Shown here: in pieces, positions 30,001 through 37,638 of the stretch
Layout of the letters: every line of letters starts with the position of its first letter
How positions within the stretch are numbered: the first letter of the stretch is position 1
Source: Reyranellaceae bacterium
GTDB lineage: Bacteria > Pseudomonadota > Alphaproteobacteria > Reyranellales > Reyranellaceae
Direction of reading: 5' to 3'
NCBI GenBank assembly: GCA_022844045.1
Contig: JALHMM010000033.1
Coordinates: forward strand, 1 to 58,427
Length of the DNA stretch: 58,427 nt
Notes under the pieces: generated by a model
Told to the model about the DNA's origin: nothing
Seen by the model: only the letters and a program-made list of their open reading frames with translations
Databases searched by the model: none
Made by a program: the position numbers and the translations under genes

Positions 30001-30634
30001 TATCGATCGCTTCAACGCGATGTTCTTTTATGGAATGCCGCGTCAGAACGCGGAGTACATTCAGGCGTCTAGCCGTGTTGGACGCACCAACATGGGGCTT
30101 GTTTTCGTCTGCCATCATCCGGCGCGTGAGCGTGATCAAAGCCACTACGCGCTCTTCGAGAAGTATCATCAATATCTGGGCCAACTCATCGAGCCGGTGG
30201 CAATCAACCGTTGGGCTAAATTCAGCATCAATCGCACGCTGCCTGGTCTCTTCATGGGCGTTTTGCTTCAGCTAATCTCGAATCGAAACCCAAGCAACAA
30301 CAACAACGCGAATCCAAACAACTACTATATGACCGATCACGTTCGTCGGGAGATTTCGAGTGGGCGGCTGCGTGCTGAGGACTTTATCGCCATTCTGGAA
30401 CAAGCCTACGATGTGGTGAATCCAACCGATCCCGCGCGAGTAGGGTTTAAGGAGGAGATCGCGCTACGTGTCCCGCAGTTCTTTGATCAGATTCTACAAG
30501 CTGCTCCATCAAAGAAGTTCGTGTCATCCACGCTGATTCCAACGCCGATGAACAGCCTTCGCAACGTCGATGAGCCGATCGCAGTTAGGCTTGATCGAGA
30601 TGGAGCCAATTGGGCGGCTCGCGGGGGGACGTAA
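27017..30634 (+). CDS. drmA: DISARM helicase DrmA
   Basis: This is a 1205-residue SF2-type helicase. Motif I is PTGGGKTEAYLG (near residue 530), motif II is DELHLL (near 770), motif III is SSAT (near 808), and motifs V/VI are MISHGVDIDRF and QASSRVGRT (near 1000-1020). A zinc-binding insert CPSC...C....C lies near 654-690. An acidic tract of Asp/Glu/Asn lies at residues 137-165. In DISARM, DrmA with DrmB recognises and blocks incoming phage DNA, as described for the family. It overlaps the DrmE-like stop and is three bases from drmB, so the genes are translationally linked. Confidence 0.88.
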   Translation: MTPEELSREQLGLTSYIIDQVCGRALGRVDSECLFNHPHDVYFLGNLRSQDVANANVGAGPAHLPELISKLAPVAFGGEFKLVPSDSAAIEVELSWSCYYRLFPTYDQQVAHQQGLQLRRATDGRNRPELARPIVNQDDDDDDDAEDKDDADNDSETPEGPNDRELVRSDTPALDQAAASGAGGRRDTLMIRFRKIECCARGRITLSRTKDGWQANTASLEQSIRNEVERARTLSSDDPNAVKYSGDPHDPIRVPDAALASAQAYDQFLASLTSAVNNDWSWHIRVDAKPDVNDRQCIDLNVICANATPRQLSSRGKENPLIETFLFDTRARYVFENCDVRPFDVNLAPEGFRYDRHIDAHGFNCAIRREGPAFVTSHVPGFDQQRYQTRTKPTAEFEALALDPLPVLDAILKAMEDYRTEWETARVGFRATVPDWQGKRAAEFDLDEQAYNKEIAAFERGRDLIRDNEDVKLAFKLTNEAFRRGPKKTGWRLFQIVFLVSQIPGLCALAGIPGSSQSDLETVDIVYFPTGGGKTEAYLGVLVFHCFFDRLRGKTAGVTSWIRFPLRLLTLQQTQRVADTICVADIVRREHSDSRLSSASVAGFGVGYFVGKTSTPNELVNVAHFQYAKAEDRALWDKARDPRARQDWRRLMHCPSCRTKSVRVDLDEAHTRINHICSNSGCKFPNGRIPIYVVDNEIYRYLPSVLVGTIDKLASVGNQRKMAQIFGNVDGFCRTHGFFKGRGCCQKECNNKELKRTPPSGLTGPTLFIQDELHLLKEGLGTFDGHYETFVREVMSEIRAGAQSKIIASSATIEKFERQVEHLYAVSPSRARRFPGQGPTLGQSFYAETLDYPQRRYVGLIPHNKTIFNSVLELLEYYHRVIQELLDLPAGSPNPYGGEVQPQTSEWVQMLDLFVTSTSYFLSGRDMNSVRTDLDSHVSALLQGAGLAPLKLIELTGSTSTDEVAQTLEYLEEPKAGRERSTAVLATQMISHGVDIDRFNAMFFYGMPRQNAEYIQASSRVGRTNMGLVFVCHHPARERDQSHYALFEKYHQYLGQLIEPVAINRWAKFSINRTLPGLFMGVLLQLISNRNPSNNNNANPNNYYMTDHVRREISSGRLRAEDFIAILEQAYDVVNPTDPARVGFKEEIALRVPQFFDQILQAAPSKKFVSSTLIPTPMNSLRNVDEPIAVRLDRDGANWAARGGT

Positions 30635-30637
30635 GCC

Positions 30638-32467
30638 ATGGCAAAGAGCATGACACGTGGAAAGCAGCAGATTCTGCTGAACTACCTACCTGGCAAGACA
30701 TTCGACTTTCAAAGCGGGCCTATATCGCGGGTTACCTCAATACGGGGGTTCCCCCGAACCGATTTGAATGAAACGGTGGTTCTGCAGAGAGTGGCGAAGC
30801 ACGCACGAGCCTGGCCCGCTCATCTGCGGCCGGCCTTAAGCGACCGGGTTATTGATAGCGCAGACAAGTTTGTGTTGATTGATCCTGTCGAAGTTGAGGC
30901 CGAGATTTTTCCGAAAGTCTTTCGTTGTCAGAACTCAAGCTGCGGATACGTGCTCGATTACTCCAACCGCGATGGCGTGCCCCATACCGACCGTTGTCCA
31001 GTTTGCTCACAGGGCAAGGTCGCGCAGCTTCGGTTTGTTAAAATTCATCGATGCGGTGCGATCGATGCTTTCGCGCCGACCTCTTGCCCGCGATGTCATA
31101 AGCGCAAGATCGCACTCAGTACGCGCGGAAGCGAACGAATTTCTGGCTTTCGTTGGGTTTGTATGGACTGTGGTCATGCTTTCGCACTTTTCGGTGGCCC
31201 TTGCCGACATTGTGAGTGGCCAAGCGACTCCAGCAATCCACAGATTCGAAGCATGGATATTGAAGTCCACCGCGCAGGACGGACTTACTTTCCGCAAAGC
31301 GCAGTGCTTTTGAATATCCCTCACCGAGAACTGGAGGGGCTTTTCAACCACCCTTCATGGGAGATGATCGTAGCCGCCAAGTACCTCGAACTTCCCGCTG
31401 TTCGTGATCGGCCACTGGCGAGTTACGGTCCGGGTGCCGCTAGAAGTGGCGGGATCAACCCGGCTGATCTCGATTCAATTTTTGCTCAGGGATTGAGTAA
31501 CGATGAGATTCTCAGGCGCGTCGAGGAGGCGCGGCGCGCGCGTGATGCAACGGCTCAACAGCCCGATGCCATCGCCCAGATGGTCGTTGCAGCGTCGGGT
31601 GTGCCTGCTGGGGTATGGCAGCGCGCAGGATCGGATTTGCTTGAGGCCATCAATCCGTTCGAAACGGCTAACCCGAGCTACATCGCAAGGGCGTCTGGAA
31701 TTCCTGCATATCGGACATTGACGGAACAGCTGGGCTTAAAGGATGTGGCTCTGATCCAGGACTACACGATTGTAAACGCTACCTTTGGGTTCAGCCGAGT
31801 TGAGTACGCCAACGACCAGTGTTGGCTCAATCCATTTCCGCCAGATGAGCGCTATCAGGGACGGTTGCCAATTTTCGTCGACAAGACGCAAGCTGATGCA
31901 TTGCTGATCTCGCTTGATCCCGCTCGCGTACTGCGGTGGCTTGAGGCAAATGGGGTGCAGCCAACAGTTCCCGCGGGCGACGATCGCACGCTAGCTGAAC
32001 GTAGCTACTTTGTGCAGCTCTTCGATGAGGTTGATCTCTATCACACGTTCACCGCGGCGGATGCCGAGCGAAGAATGGTTTTTGGTTTGCTCCACACCTT
32101 AGCCCATGCCTGCGTCAAGCAGGCTTCGCTCTTGTGCGGATTGGAGAGAACTAGCCTGTCTGAGTATTTGCTGCCAAAGACGCTCACAGTCGCTCTTTAT
32201 TGTAACCATCGATTCGGCGCCACCATCGGCGCGCTGACGGCATTGTTCGAGCAAACCTTCGCTCAGTGGCTTGGAGGTGTTCGAGACGGCCGATCGTGCA
32301 TTTATGATCCACAGTGTTTCGATCACGGCGCGAATTGCCACGCCTGTACACACTTATCGGAAACAAGCTGCCGCTTCTTCAATCTGAATCTCTCTCGCTC
32401 ATTCCTTTTTGGGGGGCCTGATCTTTCGATGGGACGCATCGAGCAGGGATACTTTGGGTTGCCGTGA
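30638..32467 (+). CDS. drmB: DISARM DUF1998 protein DrmB
   Basis: The 609-residue protein has several zinc-ribbon cysteine pairs in its first third (RCQNSSCGY near 95, CPVC, CPRCHK, CMDCGHAF, CRHCEW) and the DUF1998 region in its last third: LLHTLAHACVKQASLLCGL near 485 and CIYDPQCFDHGANCHACTH near 555 (given in part). DUF1998 occurs in helicase-associated defence proteins; in DISARM, DrmB partners DrmA. The ATG follows the drmA stop by three bases. GC content is clearly lower than in the flanking chromosome. Confidence 0.87.
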   Translation: MAKSMTRGKQQILLNYLPGKTFDFQSGPISRVTSIRGFPRTDLNETVVLQRVAKHARAWPAHLRPALSDRVIDSADKFVLIDPVEVEAEIFPKVFRCQNSSCGYVLDYSNRDGVPHTDRCPVCSQGKVAQLRFVKIHRCGAIDAFAPTSCPRCHKRKIALSTRGSERISGFRWVCMDCGHAFALFGGPCRHCEWPSDSSNPQIRSMDIEVHRAGRTYFPQSAVLLNIPHRELEGLFNHPSWEMIVAAKYLELPAVRDRPLASYGPGAARSGGINPADLDSIFAQGLSNDEILRRVEEARRARDATAQQPDAIAQMVVAASGVPAGVWQRAGSDLLEAINPFETANPSYIARASGIPAYRTLTEQLGLKDVALIQDYTIVNATFGFSRVEYANDQCWLNPFPPDERYQGRLPIFVDKTQADALLISLDPARVLRWLEANGVQPTVPAGDDRTLAERSYFVQLFDEVDLYHTFTAADAERRMVFGLLHTLAHACVKQASLLCGLERTSLSEYLLPKTLTVALYCNHRFGATIGALTALFEQTFAQWLGGVRDGRSCIYDPQCFDHGANCHACTHLSETSCRFFNLNLSRSFLFGGPDLSMGRIEQGYFGLP

Positions 32468-32477
32468 TCGGCTGCAG

Positions 32478-33002
32478 ATGGACGCCCAGCTCGTCATAAC
32501 CGCCCCCGCCCCACACGCCGAAGCATTGGCCTACGCGACACGGTGCCGCTCGACGATGGGAGTGCTTGTCCAATTGATTGCCGAATCTGAACGGCACGTC
32601 GCGATCGCCGCCCCCTATGTTCAGTCGGAGCTGTTTGAACAAGGACCGTTTAGCATTGCCGTTCGATCCGCACTGGAGCGAAGGGTAGCAATAAGCCTGC
32701 TCAGCACGAGGGACACACTGGCGAGTTCTGAGATAAAGCAGTTACGGCAAAGATTTGGGCCGGCCGTATCCGTCTATTTTCCGGCGTTTCCGGCGTTTGC
32801 GGCCTCACAGCTAGGCTCGCACGCAAAGTTCTGCATTAGCGATGATCGAGGCGCCTACATCGGCAGCGCCAATTTGACGAAGCCAGGGTTAGGTAAGCAC
32901 TTTGAACTTGGTGTCCTGGTGCGAGGCGAGGCGGCCAAGCAAATGAGGGTTTTTTGGGACTTTGCCGTGCGGTTCCAGCTATTCCATCTCTATGAGGATT
33001 AG
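32478..33002 (+). CDS. drmC: DISARM phospholipase D-type protein DrmC
   Basis: A 174-residue protein with one HKD motif: HAKFCISDDRGAYIGSANLT, with His115 and Lys117 in the HxKx4D form and the GSAN turn. PLD-fold enzymes cleave phosphodiester bonds as dimers of such half-sites. The ATG at 32478 follows the drmB stop by ten bases; an upstream in-frame ATG inside drmB would add 23 residues. It is shorter than the DrmC proteins I recall (about 240 residues), so the N-terminal region may be reduced. In published systems DrmC was reported as dispensable for activity. Confidence 0.8.
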   Translation: MDAQLVITAPAPHAEALAYATRCRSTMGVLVQLIAESERHVAIAAPYVQSELFEQGPFSIAVRSALERRVAISLLSTRDTLASSEIKQLRQRFGPAVSVYFPAFPAFAASQLGSHAKFCISDDRGAYIGSANLTKPGLGKHFELGVLVRGEAAKQMRVFWDFAVRFQLFHLYED

Positions 33003-33254
33003 CATCTCAGTCCGTAGCAAGTTGTACGCAGCTGGCTATTGAAGTGGCCTGAAGCTCTCCCGCCGACTCTGCATTTCGCTGGAGGTCAAAACGGTTTCGG
33101 AGGTCAAATCGACTCAGTACACTTGGTTCATTCTGTACTCAGTTGCACTGTGACCGTGTTGAGAGCCTGATCAGATCGTGCGAGGATGGAGATCACTACC
33201 TATGTCAGCGCTCGCACGGCCGCTATCTTTCCGATTGAGAGCAATTTGGTCGCC

Positions 33255-33614
33255 TCAGCAGCCCTCAAGAGACGAGCACTCGACGTGGCCGGTGGCCGGG
33301 TACTGGTGGCATCGCCACCCGGCAACTAGGAGCGCGTCTCGGGCGGCGGTTGCTGTGGGGTAGGGGCCGAATCGCTTTGTCACGAGGGGGGCGATCATTT
33401 GCATCTCCCCGCTACCGCCACCGATGTCGCGCGCATCCTTCCTTGCGGCCGGCTGCACCTGAGCATGACAACTCCCGACCTGATGCCGTCCCATTAACAC
33501 GTACCATCCGCCTGTAGCAGGGCCCGGCAAGTTTTGCGCAGCTACGCTTGAGGCGAGCAGCGCCAGGACGACCAGCGAGGCTGAAGCACACCTTCTTGAC
33601 AGCTTGATGCTCAT
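33255..33614 (-). CDS. Small secreted hypothetical protein
   Basis: A 119-residue precursor with a clear signal peptide (SASLVVLALLASSVAAQ) and a mature domain containing WYVLMGRHQVGSCHAQV, FGPYPTATAARDALLVAGW and WRCHQYPATGHVECSS, with conserved-looking cysteines. The ATG at 33614 is chosen because it places the signal peptide at the N-terminus. It converges on the DISARM operon. Family and function are unknown. Confidence 0.55.
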   Translation of the reverse strand: MSIKLSRRCASASLVVLALLASSVAAQNLPGPATGGWYVLMGRHQVGSCHAQVQPAARKDARDIGGGSGEMQMIAPLVTKRFGPYPTATAARDALLVAGWRCHQYPATGHVECSSLEGC

Positions 33615-33778
33615 CTTCGTCGACTCCAAAATGGACAGGTTCTTCCAGCCTGCGACAGCCTCGCTGCAAGGCCGTCGCCAAAGTGTTCCCGGTGCCGAGG
33701 CCGGTGGTCGATGCTGCCTATGCCGCGCCGTACGCACACGCTGAGGCACAATGACGAAGTTTCCCTAGACCCTGAAAT

Positions 33779-33794
33779 ACCCAATATACTGGGT
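33779..33794. promoter_or_regulatory. Dyad operator upstream of the XRE regulator
   Basis: ACCCA, six A/T-rich bases, then TGGGT form a perfect five-base-pair dyad of operator spacing, 35 bp before the regulator's start. This is the usual arrangement for autoregulation by a small XRE repressor. Confidence 0.45.
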
Positions 33795-33829
33795 GGAGCG
33801 CCTTGTCGCAATGACGACTGCTTGCTGGC

Positions 33830-34045
33830 ATGCGGCAGCGCTTGCGCAACACGGTGGCCACCAACTTGAAACGAATCCGCAAGGTCCGCGGATTCACTCA
33901 GGAAGAGCTTGCCCATCGAGCGGGTATCAACCGGAACTACCCGGGCATGATCGAGCGGCTGGAACACTCGCCAACGATCGATGTGATCGAACGGCTATGC
34001 CGCGTGCTCAAGATCGATCCCATAGAGCTTTTCAAACGGGACTGA
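33830..34045 (+). CDS. XRE-family small transcription regulator
   Basis: A 71-residue protein that is almost only a lambda-Cro/C1 helix-turn-helix: NLKRIRKVRGFTQEELAHRAGINRNYPGMIERLE (first half NLKRIRKVRGFTQEEL), followed by TIDVIERLCRVLKIDPIELF. The size matches controller (C) proteins of restriction-modification loci. It lies 0.8 kb after drmC on the same strand and has a dyad in front. A role in timing the defence operon is plausible but only an inference. Confidence 0.85.
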   Translation: MRQRLRNTVATNLKRIRKVRGFTQEELAHRAGINRNYPGMIERLEHSPTIDVIERLCRVLKIDPIELFKRD

Positions 34046-34718
34046 CACACCCATCCTACCGGAATTCACTCTGCCTTTTCCGCTAACGATGCCCGACCTG
34101 GTTGATGCCATTGTGGAGCTAGTCGCCTAGAGGCTGGCGCCGCCGGGCTCTCTCTCTCTCTCTCGGCGGCCGGACCACTTGAAGTCAGGCGCCGCGACCC
34201 AGCTCTCGGTCGTACCCTTGGAACTGACATTGGGCGGATGGATGTTTATTGGTTCAGGGAAGTCCTGCCCGGTGTTGAGCGCATGCAGGACCCACCTAGC
34301 TAGCGCGCTTTCGGCTATGTCGCGGGCATGGAGGAAGCTTTCGCAGGAAGCTAGGCAACCTGGCAGCTGCGGGAACGAGATCTCAACTCGCCCACTTGCA
34401 TGGTCTGTCCTGAAGAATGCTGTGTAACCTTTGCCATGAGCCTATCAGGACGGCGATCGACGACGCTGGGAGAGCTCAATAGCCAACGCGAACTCAGTAC
34501 CAAAAGAACGAAGTGCACTCAGTCCAAAAGAGCGATCTTGCTTGGTGGAATCGCGGAATAGTGTCGCGCCGCCAACATAGCTCCCTCGGAGTAGACTGAC
34601 CGGGAAATTGATAGAGCGCAACGAGTGGTCCGAAACGCTACATCAACGTAGGTTTCAAGCGGATTCGGCCGCTCGAGGATGGAACTGATACCCAACCCTT
34701 TACCACCGGCCGCTGTTC
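34046..34718. other. Gene-poor stretch with a CT dinucleotide run
   Basis: No credible gene is seen on either strand. A (CT)n run of about 18 bases lies at 34149-34167. Two ACTCAGT-type sevenmers lie at about 34492 and 34517. The region separates the defence and metal blocks and may be an old junction. Confidence 0.45.
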
Positions 34719-35078
34719 TCAGATGTGCGTAGCGGTGCGACCGCCAAGATAAGCGACGCAATAGGAAACCAGCAGGCTGCACAATCCTCGCGTTACCGCT
34801 TGGCCGCGGTGACCACTGCACGGTGATGGGGCAAATACGCCAAGGCCAGTGTTGCGGTGATGCGGTCGGGAAGATCGTGTAGGCGGTTCCTGGCGACCAC
34901 GACGGCAGCGGACTGGCGGCGGCGCCGAAGATGTCAACCATCGAGGCGGCGCCTTTGAGGTGCCGAGGTGACGTGTGCCGAAATGCTCGGCGTAGCCTGA
35001 ACCGTCGACGATATGCAGTATGCCCAGACTCATGCCGAGCGCGGCGGCATAGGCGATGGCGGCGAGGAAGCCAATCAC
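34719..35078 (-). pseudogene. Degenerate membrane-protein remnant
   Basis: The first 38 residues of the frame look real (FLAAIAYAAALGMSLGILHI, a membrane helix, then VDGSGYAEHFGTRHL), but the rest is proline/arginine-rich and implausible. Another frame over 34790-34900 reads LPDRITATLALAYLPHHRA-like sequence, suggesting a frameshift around 34930-34960. A broken small membrane protein is likeliest. The family is unrecognised. Confidence 0.4.
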
Positions 35079-35156
35079 CTTTCCGGTGCCTGTCCGCCTG
35101 CCTCGTCGGGTCCAGGCGCTGAAACCGCTACCGAGCGCCGGAGCAGGACCATCGAG

Positions 35157-35597
35157 TTAGCGGCGACTGCTCGCACCAGTCCAATAGAAGGCGATTGCGG
35201 GGACGACCAGCCATTGCAGTAGAGGTGAAAGGCCAACCTCGATCCACGGCAAGACAGGCATCATGTCGGAATACGCCCAACTGCGCTTCACCGTGACATT
35301 TACGCGTTCGCTGTAGATCGTGTAGGCGAAACCGATACTGATGGTGAGGACAGCCACTCTGGTGTAGCCTCGATGAGGCCATTCGCCGGGGCCTGAGACC
35401 ACGAGCACGGAAACGAGAGACGCGGTCGCAATGACCACGTCGCCGGCCGTACAATGCAGGACCGCCACGACCAGCTCGCCAATAGTTCCTGTGCGCCAGA
35501 TCGTGTACAGCGGCAGGTGTGCCATTTCCCACAGCAGATCGCCGGCGAGGACGAGAGCCAAGTAGCGCCGTATCGAATGCAGCCAAGCCGACGACAT
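35157..35597 (-). CDS. Polytopic membrane protein, about 146 residues
   Basis: Starting at ATG 35597 (MSSAWLHSIRRYLALVLAGD), the protein has about four transmembrane helices, including VVAVLHCTAGDVVIATASLV, TRVAVLTISIGFAYTIYSE and PLLQWLVVPAIAFYW. A WEMAHLPLYT motif follows the first helix. I recall similar proteins in copper-resistance islands but cannot name the family. Its position among copper genes supports a metal-related role only by context. Confidence 0.65.
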   Translation of the reverse strand: MSSAWLHSIRRYLALVLAGDLLWEMAHLPLYTIWRTGTIGELVVAVLHCTAGDVVIATASLVSVLVVSGPGEWPHRGYTRVAVLTISIGFAYTIYSERVNVTVKRSWAYSDMMPVLPWIEVGLSPLLQWLVVPAIAFYWTGASSRR

Positions 35598-35809
35598 TCG
35601 GTCTCCCTGGCGACAAGGCGGCATCGATCGGCGATCGGATCGTCGACGACGCCAGCAGCTCGGAATGAAGCTAGAGCACCAGCGCCGTCCACAACGATCT
35701 GCAGCATAGCCGCTTCGGTATCCCTTGTGACGGCATCCCGATCAGTGACGATCGGGACCGAAGGTTATGCCCACGACACAGTTATGGCGCGTCCGAATCT
35801 CCGATTCCA

Positions 35810-36268
35810 TCACTGGGCGCCGAACGTGATGATACCGCGGACTACGTCGCGTTCGCCGCGGACGGTGCGGGCCAGAGTCGTCTTGTTGGCGGGGAAGTAG
35901 GTTCGATCGATCCGTGGCGGGCTCGGGACAGTCGCGGTCAGATGCAGCGCCCACGTACCAGACATGCCGGTCTCAATTCGGAAACGCTGGTGGTCTGGCC
36001 GCTCGGCGGCGACGAGGACCGCCTTGCCCGTCATAGTGGTCATGCCGCCCGGCGCCATGTCGGCGTTGGTCGCCTGGATGACCGCATCGGCGATGGGCGT
36101 GCCGTCGGCAGCGCGAACGACGCGGACGGTGACGTCGGTCTTGCCAGGGCCGGCACGCATGACCTGCACCAGCTCGAAGCGATAGTCCTGCGGGGCAGCG
36201 AAGGCGCCGCTGGAAAAGGTGATTGCCATGGCGGCTGCTGCTGTGCTGACGAGAGAGAGAATGCGCAT
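35810..36268 (-). CDS. Periplasmic YtkA-like protein
   Basis: The 152-residue precursor has a signal peptide (to AFA, residue 24) and an immunoglobulin-like YtkA-type domain: VTVRVVRAADGTPIADAVI, ADMAPGGMTTMTG, TGMSGTWALHLTATV. The Met-rich ADMAPGGMTTM segment could bind copper. Nearly the same core reappears inside the RND adaptor at 38351 (ATRLDMAPDGMATMM). It is divergent from the ECF sigma gene, and both have matching promoter motifs, so it is likely in that regulon. Confidence 0.75.
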   Translation of the reverse strand: MRILSLVSTAAAAMAITFSSGAFAAPQDYRFELVQVMRAGPGKTDVTVRVVRAADGTPIADAVIQATNADMAPGGMTTMTGKAVLVAAERPDHQRFRIETGMSGTWALHLTATVPSPPRIDRTYFPANKTTLARTVRGERDVVRGIITFGAQ

Positions 36269-36307
36269 GAGAAGTTTCCTTTACGAGATGATGTCCGCTT
36301 CCACGAG

Positions 36308-36333
36308 TTCGGCCTGCCGCGCCCATGGGATAC
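36308..36333 (-). promoter_or_regulatory. Candidate SigF-type promoter of the YtkA-like gene
   Basis: On the minus strand, GTATCC (36333-36328), exactly 16 bases, then CGAA (36311-36308). This is one mismatch from the GTAACC-N16-CGAA motif I recall for Caulobacter SigF, and it sits 40 bp upstream of the start codon. Confidence 0.55.
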
Positions 36334-36400
36334 AGGCTCACGCGGATGTGAATGACATTCGGGTGCGCGGGCGTCGCGCCGGTGTTTTCTGTTCCGCCGT

Positions 36401-36426
36401 GTAACCAGGCCGGTGTTTCAATCGAA
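36401..36426 (+). promoter_or_regulatory. Candidate SigF-type autoregulated promoter
   Basis: GTAACC (36401-36406), 16 bases, CGAA (36423-36426), 17 bp before the sigma gene's ATG. It is an exact match to the motif I recall for Caulobacter SigF targets and implies autoregulation. Confidence 0.65.
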
Positions 36427-36442
36427 CAACTCCCAGTGGCCT

Positions 36443-37000
36443 ATGTCGACATACGAGCCTGAGCTGAAGGCGCTGATGGCGGCGAGCCTCGATGGCGATG
36501 TGGCGGCACACCGCGCGTTGCTCGAGCGGCTCAGTCGGCACCTGCGCGGTTACTATCGGGGAAGGCTTGTCCGTATCGGACGGGGGCCTTCGGAGGCGGA
36601 GGATCTGCTGCAGGAAGCGTTACTGGCGATCCACACCCGTCGCCATACCTACGATCCGGCCGCGCTTCTCATGCCGTGGGTGCACGCCATCGCGCGCTAC
36701 AAGCTCATCGACTATTTGCGCCGGACCCACGCCTCCCGCGGCGACGTGCCGATCGATGACGCCGACGAACTCGCGGCCCATGATGATCATGGCGACGCGG
36801 AAAGCTCGATCGATCTGATGCGCTTGCTGGGCCGCCTGCCGGAAAAGATGCGACGGGCCATCCAGGACGTGAAGCTGGATGGTCTGAGCGTCGCCGAGTC
36901 GGCGCGCCGATCGGGCATGACGGAATCGGCCGTGAAAGTCAGCATCCATCGCGGCCTGAAGGCGTTGTCGGCGGCGATCGCCACGGAGAGCAAGCCATGA
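36443..37000 (+). CDS. sigF: ECF sigma factor, SigF-like
   Basis: The 185-residue sigma factor has region 2 (EAEDLLQEALLAIHTRRHTYD, in part AEDLLQEALLAIH; then PWVHAIARYKLIDYLRR for -10 recognition) and region 4 (LPEKMRRAIQDVKLDGLSVAESARRSGMTESAVKVSIHRGL, in part GLSVAESARRSGM). The ATG at 36443 begins MSTYEPELK. It overlaps nrsF by ATGA, so the sigma and its membrane anti-sigma factor are translated together. In Caulobacter this pair responds to chromium and cadmium (established there); here it probably controls metal-defence genes of the island. Confidence 0.85.
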   Translation: MSTYEPELKALMAASLDGDVAAHRALLERLSRHLRGYYRGRLVRIGRGPSEAEDLLQEALLAIHTRRHTYDPAALLMPWVHAIARYKLIDYLRRTHASRGDVPIDDADELAAHDDHGDAESSIDLMRLLGRLPEKMRRAIQDVKLDGLSVAESARRSGMTESAVKVSIHRGLKALSAAIATESKP

Positions 37001-37638
37001 AGACCGACGATTTGATCGCGATGTTGAGCGCCAATGTCGAGGCTGTCGATCACCGGCAGCTCCCGCGCGCCATCGCCGGGGCGGTCGTCGCCGGTACCGT
37101 CGTCGCCTTCGCCACCGTGCTGATCACGCTGGGCGGCCGGGCCGACTTCCGCAGTCTCGGAGCACTCGGCTTCGTCATCATCAAGCTTCTGTTCGCAGTC
37201 GTGGTGTCGACGCTGGCTCTCGTCTATCTGACCCGGCTGGCGCGTCCCGGCAGCGGCTCTCGGATGTCGACGGCGCTCGTCGTCCTTCCGTTTGTTGGCA
37301 TCGGTGGACTTGCCGCGATCAGCATGGTCGCGGCACCTGCGATACACTGGCAGACGATACTGATGGGCAATGAATGGCTCGAATGCCTTGTGTCGATCCC
37401 GATCATCGCCGTCGTCCCGTTCGCGCTGGTGGTCTGGGCGGTGCGCCAGGCCGCACCGACGCACCTCGGGCGGGCAGGGGCGCTGGCCGGCCTTGTCGCC
37501 GGAGGGCTCAGCGCCGCCGGTTACGCCCTGCACTGCACCGGCGATTCGCTGCCGTTCGTAGCGCTCTGGTACAGCGGCACGATCGTCATCTGCACACTCG
37601 CTGGCGCCGCGCTCGGCCCGAGGCTCCTGCGGTGGTAG
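36997..37638 (+). CDS. nrsF: Membrane anti-sigma factor NrsF (DUF1109)
   Basis: The 213-residue protein has a short cytoplasmic N-terminus (MKTDDLIAMLSANVEAVDHR) and six hydrophobic helices (for example AIAGAVVAGTVVAFATVLIT and FVIIKLLFAVVVSTLALVYL). The start, size and six-helix plan match the NrsF family (formerly DUF1109), which holds SigF at the membrane until a metal or redox signal releases it. Cysteines at ECLVS and LHCTG are candidate sensor residues, as described for Caulobacter NrsF. Confidence 0.85.
   Translation: MKTDDLIAMLSANVEAVDHRQLPRAIAGAVVAGTVVAFATVLITLGGRADFRSLGALGFVIIKLLFAVVVSTLALVYLTRLARPGSGSRMSTALVVLPFVGIGGLAAISMVAAPAIHWQTILMGNEWLECLVSIPIIAVVPFALVVWAVRQAAPTHLGRAGALAGLVAGGLSAAGYALHCTGDSLPFVALWYSGTIVICTLAGAALGPRLLRW

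Noticed and set aside
27017..32467. Helicase plus DUF1998 pair considered as Druantia or BREX
   Set aside because: In Druantia the DUF1998 is in the large DruE protein itself and BREX has PglZ/BrxC genes. Here the helicase, separate DUF1998 protein and PLD protein match the DISARM core.
34149..34167. CT dinucleotide run as a functional repeat
   Set aside because: It is a short simple repeat in a gene-poor stretch, with no accompanying signal.
36138..36800. Plus-strand frames overlapping the YtkA-like and sigma genes
   Set aside because: They are shadows of the recognised genes, with unlikely composition and no ribosome site.
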